From positions 1-9,488 of the forward strand of contig JALNXR010000064.1 of NCBI GenBank assembly GCA_023230265.1: DNA of 9,488 nt, read 5' to 3'. The position numbers were made by a program, and so were the translations under genes. This stretch comes from Bacteroidales bacterium. GTDB lineage: Bacteria > Bacteroidota > Bacteroidia > Bacteroidales > UBA932. Under the pieces are notes generated by a model. It worked only from the letters and a program-made list of their open reading frames with translations, was not told where the DNA came from and did no database searches. This document shows positions 6,152 to 9,488 of this stretch, in pieces; the first letter of the stretch is position 1, and every line of letters starts with the position of its first letter.

Positions 6152-7828
6152 TTAAAAGCTCTTTTTTAACCGTAACCTCTCCCTCTCCAGGATATTGTAT
6201 GCGGCATATCCTCCCGATAGCACTGACAGGTTGCGGAATCCGTTTGATTCCAGTATTCTGTAGGAAAGATAAGCTCTCATTCCTATTGCACAATAAATAA
6301 TAACATGCTTGTCGTCAGGCACTTCGTCTAATCTAAAACGCAGCTCCTCCTGCGGAATATTGATTGCTCCGGGGATAACTCCCCCCTCACACTCCTTTTC
6401 TGTTCTTACATCCAGAAACACCCTCTCTTCTCCCATGAATTCCTCCGGATGGTCAGGATTAACAATTTTTAATCGTTTTGCTAATATGTTTTCTGCCACA
6501 AAGCCGGCAATATTCACCGGGTCTTTAGCAGATGAGAATGGCGGTGCGTAACATTGTTCCACCTCGCAAAGGTCTTTTACTTTTCCCCCTTTTCTGATAA
6601 TCTGTGAGATAATATCAATCCTTTTATCGACACCCTCTTTACCTGCAATCTGGACTCCCAGCACCCTGCTGTCGGAAGGAGAGAAGATTGTGTTGACTGT
6701 AAGTTGGGAACTGTCCGGAAAATATGAAGCGTGAGATTGAGAAAAGGTAAAGGAGGAGATATGATCAATGTTCTCTTTTTTAAGCAGTAAAGATGATGCT
6801 CCGGTAAAACCTACGGTGAGGGAGAATATTCTGATAATACCTGCGCTTACAACTCCCTCAAAAGTGGAAATATTTCCCATCACGGCATTGTCGGCGGCTA
6901 TCCGGGCCTGTTTGTTTGCAGGGCCTGCCAAAAGTGAAAGATGAGGTTTCCCGGTAACCAGGTGAGTGGTTTCAATCACATCACCCACTGCATATATATC
7001 CGGATCTGCAGTCCTGAGATAGTGATCAACTTTTATTCCCCTTGTAACACCCGTCTCAAGGCCGGCATCCAGAGCCAGCCGGGTCTCAGGTGTCACCCCG
7101 GTGGACCACAACACCAGATCTGCCTGCAGCTCCTTTCCTCCGGATGTATACACCACAACCCCGGAATCTCTCTCTTCAATCTTTGTAACGGAATCAGAAA
7201 GGATAAGCTCTATTCCGTTAGAAGTAAGCTCATGGTGAATCAAAGCTGCAATTGTGTAATCCACCTGCTGCATAACCTGGCCTGCCATCTCCACAATAGT
7301 AACCTCAGCTCCTGAAAGAGTGAGGTTCTCTGCCATCTCCACCCCGATAAATCCCCCTCCGGCAATAATCACTCTTTTAGCACCATTTGTAATCACCCTC
7401 TCCCGGATCAGGTCAATATCGGGAATATTTCTTAAAGTCAATACATTGGGGCTTTTTATTCCCGGGATTGGCGGGAGGGTGGGAGATGCTCCCGGCGATA
7501 GAATTAATTTATCATAACTCTCATAATATTCCCGTCCCCTGTTAAGATCTCTTACAAGAACTCTCTTCCCGGAGCGGTCGATGGCAATTACCTCGCTCCG
7601 GATTCTTGTATCAATGTCGTACCTGTTAGAAAAAGCTGTTACACTCAACAGCAAAAGATCGCCTCTCTCCCTGATCTCTCCACCGATATAATATGGAAGT
7701 CCGCAATTGGCAAAAGAGATATGATTACCTCTTTCAAACAATATAATTTCCCCGGATTCATCGTTTCTTCTGATTCTTGCTGCCGCAGTTGCCCCTCCGG
7801 CAACTCCTCCAATAATTAGATACTTCAT
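6152..7828 (-). CDS. CoA-disulfide reductase / NAD(P)H-dependent persulfide-type flavoprotein with C-terminal rhodanese domain
   Basis: A 558-residue cytoplasmic fusion of a pyridine-nucleotide-disulfide oxidoreductase (about 1-450) and a rhodanese domain (about 464-556). The FAD-binding motif is GGVAGGATAAAR (7-18). A single redox cysteine, C42 in SFANCGLPYYIGG, matches the CoA-disulfide reductase/NADH oxidase active site and not the CxxxxC of glutathione reductase. The NAD(P)-binding motif GGGFIGVEMAENL is at 157-169, the second FAD motif YAVGD is at 279-283, and CYAPPFSSAKDP is at 426-437. The rhodanese active-site loop is C513-A-I-G-M-R. Characterised relatives (CoADR-Rhd, NADH persulfide/polysulfide reductase) reduce CoA disulfide, CoA persulfide or polysulfide. 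The start is the ATG at 7828; an extension to a TTG at 7867 would run through the promoter. It is divergent from the thioredoxin gene and may share control with it. Which substrate applies here is not determined by sequence. Confidence 0.92.
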   Translation of the reverse strand: MKYLIIGGVAGGATAAARIRRNDESGEIILFERGNHISFANCGLPYYIGGEIRERGDLLLLSVTAFSNRYDIDTRIRSEVIAIDRSGKRVLVRDLNRGREYYESYDKLILSPGASPTLPPIPGIKSPNVLTLRNIPDIDLIRERVITNGAKRVIIAGGGFIGVEMAENLTLSGAEVTIVEMAGQVMQQVDYTIAALIHHELTSNGIELILSDSVTKIEERDSGVVVYTSGGKELQADLVLWSTGVTPETRLALDAGLETGVTRGIKVDHYLRTADPDIYAVGDVIETTHLVTGKPHLSLLAGPANKQARIAADNAVMGNISTFEGVVSAGIIRIFSLTVGFTGASSLLLKKENIDHISSFTFSQSHASYFPDSSQLTVNTIFSPSDSRVLGVQIAGKEGVDKRIDIISQIIRKGGKVKDLCEVEQCYAPPFSSAKDPVNIAGFVAENILAKRLKIVNPDHPEEFMGEERVFLDVRTEKECEGGVIPGAINIPQEELRFRLDEVPDDKHVIIYCAIGMRAYLSYRILESNGFRNLSVLSGGYAAYNILERERLRLKKSF

Positions 7829-7837
7829 TTTTTTCTG

Positions 7838-7868
7838 CAAAGTAAATGATAAAAGATAAATATTCAAA
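7838..7868 (-). promoter_or_regulatory. Bacteroidetes-type promoter for the flavoprotein gene
   Basis: On the minus strand a TTTG -33 element (7865-7868) is followed after 19 bases by TTACTTTG (7838-7845), one mismatch from TAnnTTTG. The spacing is right for the Bacteroidetes primary sigma factor. The box ends only 9 bases before the ATG at 7828, so the messenger would have almost no leader. Confidence 0.6.
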
Positions 7869-7870
7869 AT

Positions 7871-7901
7871 ATTTTCTATAGGAAATTTGTTTTATAGGAA
7901 A
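7871..7901. promoter_or_regulatory. Candidate operator: repeated, partly palindromic element between divergent promoters
   Basis: TATAGGAAA occurs twice in the same orientation, at 7877-7885 and 7893-7901, starts 16 bases apart. The first copy is the right part of a 16-base near-palindrome at 7871-7886 (7 of 8 pairs complementary, centre CTATAG). The second copy sits in a weaker palindrome. The pair lies between the two -33 elements and runs into the spacer of the rightward promoter, a position where a bound repressor would block transcription. The MarR-family protein encoded at 8428 is the obvious candidate binder, by inference only. Confidence 0.45.
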
Positions 7902-7917
7902 ATAAAATATACCTTTG
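7886..7917 (+). promoter_or_regulatory. Bacteroidetes-type promoter for the thioredoxin-MarR-DUF302 genes
   Basis: TTTG at 7886-7889 is followed after 20 bases by TACCTTTG at 7910-7917, an exact match to the TTTG-N19-21-TAnnTTTG pattern. Transcription should begin around 7922-7925, giving a leader of about 12-15 bases before the ATG at 7937. The candidate operator repeat overlaps the spacer. Confidence 0.7.
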
Positions 7918-7936
7918 TGAAAATTTTTAGTAATTG

Positions 7937-8431
7937 ATGAAAACAATAAACAAGATTCTGCTTGTATTGACTCTTTCTATGAGTTTTTACTCCTGTGGAC
8001 CTAAAAGTGCGGAGGGCGGGGAGTCACTATCGGCCGGAAAAGATTCAAAAGTGAAGATTATGAAAACAGTTAAATTGACAAAAGAGGAATTCCTTAAAAA
8101 AGTAGTTAATTATGAAAAAAATCCCACAGAGTGGATATACCTGGGCGATAAGCCTGCATTGATAGATTTCTATGCTGACTGGTGCGGCCCTTGTAAAGCT
8201 GTTGCTCCGGTTCTGGAGGAGCTTGCTGCAGAGTATGAGGGGAAAATACATATATATAAGGTAGATACAGAAAAGGAGCAGGAACTTGCATCTGTATTTG
8301 GTATAAGAAGCATTCCAACACTTATCTTTGTGCCTATGGGTGAAAATCCCCAGATGATTCAGGGTGCTCTCCCAAAGGCCAATCTTAAAGAGGCAATTGA
8401 ACAGGTACTTTTAAAAATTGATAATAAATGA
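7937..8431 (+). CDS. Thioredoxin-fold lipoprotein
   Basis: A 164-residue thiol-disulfide exchange protein. The N-terminus is a signal sequence ending in a lipobox-like SFYSC, with C20 as the probable lipidated residue, so the protein is likely anchored to a membrane facing the periplasm. A linker of about 45 residues leads to a single thioredoxin domain. Its active site is WCGPC (C83 and C86), preceded by the DFYAD strand, with the cis-proline at P127 in RSIPT. The CGPC dipeptide is that of classical reducing thioredoxins. The ATG at 7937 is chosen over an adjacent TTG at 7934. A second in-frame ATG at codon 42 would give a cytoplasmic thioredoxin of about 123 residues; that alternative cannot be excluded, but the signal sequence is convincing. 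Its stop overlaps the start of the MarR gene (ATGA), implying coupled translation. It is divergent from the rhodanese flavoprotein. Confidence 0.92.
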   Translation: MKTINKILLVLTLSMSFYSCGPKSAEGGESLSAGKDSKVKIMKTVKLTKEEFLKKVVNYEKNPTEWIYLGDKPALIDFYADWCGPCKAVAPVLEELAAEYEGKIHIYKVDTEKEQELASVFGIRSIPTLIFVPMGENPQMIQGALPKANLKEAIEQVLLKIDNK

Positions 8432-8781
8432 AAAATCTTTGTACTCTCAGGGACATCTATCATGCTCTTGCAGAAGTTGAGAGTGTGTTCCATAAAAAAC
8501 ACAACCTTTGTCTTAATGAGGCTATGATAATCTGCTCGCTAAAAGAGGGGAGGATGGCCTCCGGAGAGATAGCCGGATTGCTGAACCTTACATGTTCCAA
8601 CACATCAAAGTTACTCAGATCTATTGAGGAGAAGGGCTTTGTGGAACGGGATCTGGGTGAGAAGGATAAAAGACAGATGTATTTCTCCCTTACCAAAGCC
8701 GGTGTTCAGAAACTGATCTCCCTGGAGGTAGAGAATCTGGAACTTCCGGAGATACTGTCAAAATTAATTAAAGAGAATTGA
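8428..8781 (+). CDS. MarR-family transcriptional regulator, cysteine-rich
   Basis: A 117-residue winged-helix DNA-binding protein. Helices around residues 30-55 lead into the recognition helix (SNTSKLLRSIEEKG, about 57-70). The wing carries the D80-K-R82 motif typical of MarR proteins before the strand MYFSLTKAG (84-92). The protein is shorter than most MarR proteins (about 140-150), because the N- and C-terminal dimerisation helices are abbreviated. It has four cysteines (C5, C28, C36, C56), many for its size, and C56 sits at the start of the recognition helix. Thiol-sensing by such cysteines is known in the OhrR/MarR family but is not shown here. Its ATG overlaps the thioredoxin stop by 4 bases, so it is made together with thioredoxin. 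It probably regulates this operon, and perhaps the divergent gene, through the repeated element at 7871-7901. Confidence 0.88.
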   Translation: MKNLCTLRDIYHALAEVESVFHKKHNLCLNEAMIICSLKEGRMASGEIAGLLNLTCSNTSKLLRSIEEKGFVERDLGEKDKRQMYFSLTKAGVQKLISLEVENLELPEILSKLIKEN

Positions 8782-8805
8782 AGACAATTAAAGAGAATTG
8801 AAGAG
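8766..8805 (+). repeat. 20-base tandem duplication at the end of the MarR gene
   Basis: Two adjacent copies of a 20-base unit, AATTAAAGAGAATTGAAGAC at 8766-8785 and a copy at 8786-8805, differ only in the last base. The first copy holds the last codons and stop of the MarR gene; the second lies in the gap before the DUF302 gene. Twenty bases is not a multiple of three, and translation stops in copy one, so the duplication affects only spacing to the next gene. Confidence 0.9.
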
Positions 8806-8816
8806 AAAAACTGATT

Positions 8817-9218
8817 ATGGAAATGTTTATAGAAAACCGCAGTAAGTTCAACTTTAGCGAAACAGTTGAACAGATAACCAATGCGGCTCAGACTGCATTA
8901 TGGAAGATACCCCATATACACGATCTTAAGGAGACTCTAAAAAAGAGTGAGCTGGACGTATTGCCTGTCAAGGTTTTGGAGATGTGTAAACCTTCGCTTT
9001 CTTACAGAATCCTCTCGAAGGACAGTGAGAAAATATTTGCATCCATGATGCCTTGCAGAATATCGGTTTACCAAAAAGAGGACGGTGTAACATATATCTC
9101 AAGGATGAATGCCAAGGCATTGGCCGGGACACTACAGGGGGAGTCGGCCGAAGTGATGACAAAAGCTTTTAATGAGATGGAGGCAGTAATCGCACCTTTT
9201 CTCTACACCCAGCCCTGA
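8817..9218 (+). CDS. DUF302 domain protein
   Basis: A 133-residue protein without signal peptide or membrane segment, so probably cytoplasmic. It resembles the DUF302 family: an N-terminal amphipathic helix (about 14-30), an IPHIHDL segment, a central part with VKVLEMCKP (51-59) and LSYRILSKDS (61-70), and the family-like MMPCRISVYQKEDG (77-90) followed by a strand with V-T-Y-I-S-R-M-N. Two cysteines (C57 and C80) and two histidines (H33 and H35) are the residues one would consider for redox or metal chemistry. The biochemical function of DUF302 is not established as far as I know. It lies 35 bases after the MarR gene across a small tandem duplication and is probably in the same transcript. 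A second ATG two codons in is an equally possible start. Its 3' end overlaps the convergent iron-sulfur gene by 16 bases. Confidence 0.75.
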   Translation: MEMFIENRSKFNFSETVEQITNAAQTALWKIPHIHDLKETLKKSELDVLPVKVLEMCKPSLSYRILSKDSEKIFASMMPCRISVYQKEDGVTYISRMNAKALAGTLQGESAEVMTKAFNEMEAVIAPFLYTQP

Positions 9219-9488
9219 GACAGAACCTTTCCCTCTACAGAGAGTTTGATCACCTTTACAGGAATATTGACACCTGACGCTTTTCTCGCATTAAGTGCAA
9301 GCTGAAGCAGTCCGCTGCAGCAGGGTACCTCCATTATCAATACTGTGATAGTGTTGATCCCTGAATTAAGAATCATTAATCTGAGTTTATCATGATAGCT
9401 CTCCAGATTACTGTCCAGTTTAGGACAAGCTATGGAGAGCGTTTTATTTTTCAGAAACCTTTCGTGAAAATCTCCTGAACTAAAGGCG
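9203..9488 (-). CDS. Probable iron-sulfur (ferredoxin-like) protein, C-terminal 94 residues
   Basis: The minus strand is open from the right edge to a TAG at 9203-9205 and encodes 94 residues; the N-terminus lies outside the window. Visible hallmarks are SIACPKLD near the start of the fragment and MEVPCCSGLLQLA about 40 residues later, ending in KVLSQGWV. I recall this CPKLD plus MEVPCC pattern as the C-terminal half of bacterial proteins whose N-terminal half carries two 4Fe-4S ferredoxin motifs, but that half is not in view. The three cysteines could bind or support a cluster. The reading runs without a stop and fits a conserved protein, so this is not a shadow frame. It overlaps the end of the DUF302 gene by 16 bases tail to tail. 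A function in electron transfer is inference. Confidence 0.68.
   Translation of the reverse strand, partial: AFSSGDFHERFLKNKTLSIACPKLDSNLESYHDKLRLMILNSGINTITVLIMEVPCCSGLLQLALNARKASGVNIPVKVIKLSVEGKVLSQGWV

Noticed and set aside
6941..7517. Plus-strand open frames opposite the flavoprotein gene
   Set aside because: They are shadow frames of a gene with intact FAD, NAD and active-site motifs; no family resemblance is seen.
7829..7867. TTG start giving the flavoprotein 13 more residues
   Set aside because: The extension covers the promoter region, with the TTG itself in the -33 element, and flavoproteins of this family start just before the GGxAGG motif.

Overview
The window looks like chromosomal DNA from a member of the Bacteroidetes, most likely Bacteroidales. 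The signs are the near absence of Shine-Dalgarno sequences, intergenic matches to the Bacteroidetes promoter pattern (TTTG about 20 bases upstream of TAnnTTTG), exported proteins with signal peptides ending in A-Q, and a moderate, AT-leaning composition. The window is densely coding: the longest gap between genes is 108 bases, and no tRNA, rRNA, insertion sequence, CRISPR array or phage gene was seen. All functions below come from reading motifs and family resemblance, not from a database search.

Left part (1-3782, plus strand): four closely spaced genes, probably one operon. They are the ATPase (cut at the window edge) and the permease of a NatAB-like ABC-2 exporter, then two exported proteins that together make up a 5'-nucleotidase/UshA-type enzyme. 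The split is unusual in order: the C-terminal substrate-binding domain gene comes first and the metallophosphatase domain gene second, each with its own signal peptide.

Middle part (3789-7828, minus strand, read right to left): a CoA-disulfide/NADH-dependent persulfide-type flavoprotein reductase with a C-terminal rhodanese domain, a short PlsC-like acyltransferase, and a long-chain acyl-CoA ligase. The ligase has an insertion of 11-residue (hendecad) helix repeats just before its catalytic C-terminal lysine. The ligase and acyltransferase suggest fatty-acid activation and transfer to a lipid acceptor.

Right part (7829-9488): a 108-base divergent intergenic region carries back-to-back Bacteroidetes-type promoters with a repeated, partly palindromic element between and across them. 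Rightward lie a thioredoxin-fold lipoprotein, a cysteine-rich MarR-family regulator whose start overlaps the thioredoxin stop, and a DUF302 protein. Converging on these, with a 16-base overlap, is the end of a probable iron-sulfur protein that runs off the window. The flavin-rhodanese reductase, thioredoxin, MarR regulator, DUF302 and Fe-S protein around one divergent promoter could form a regulated thiol/persulfide or redox-stress module. That grouping is inference from gene order and is the most interesting hypothesis here.
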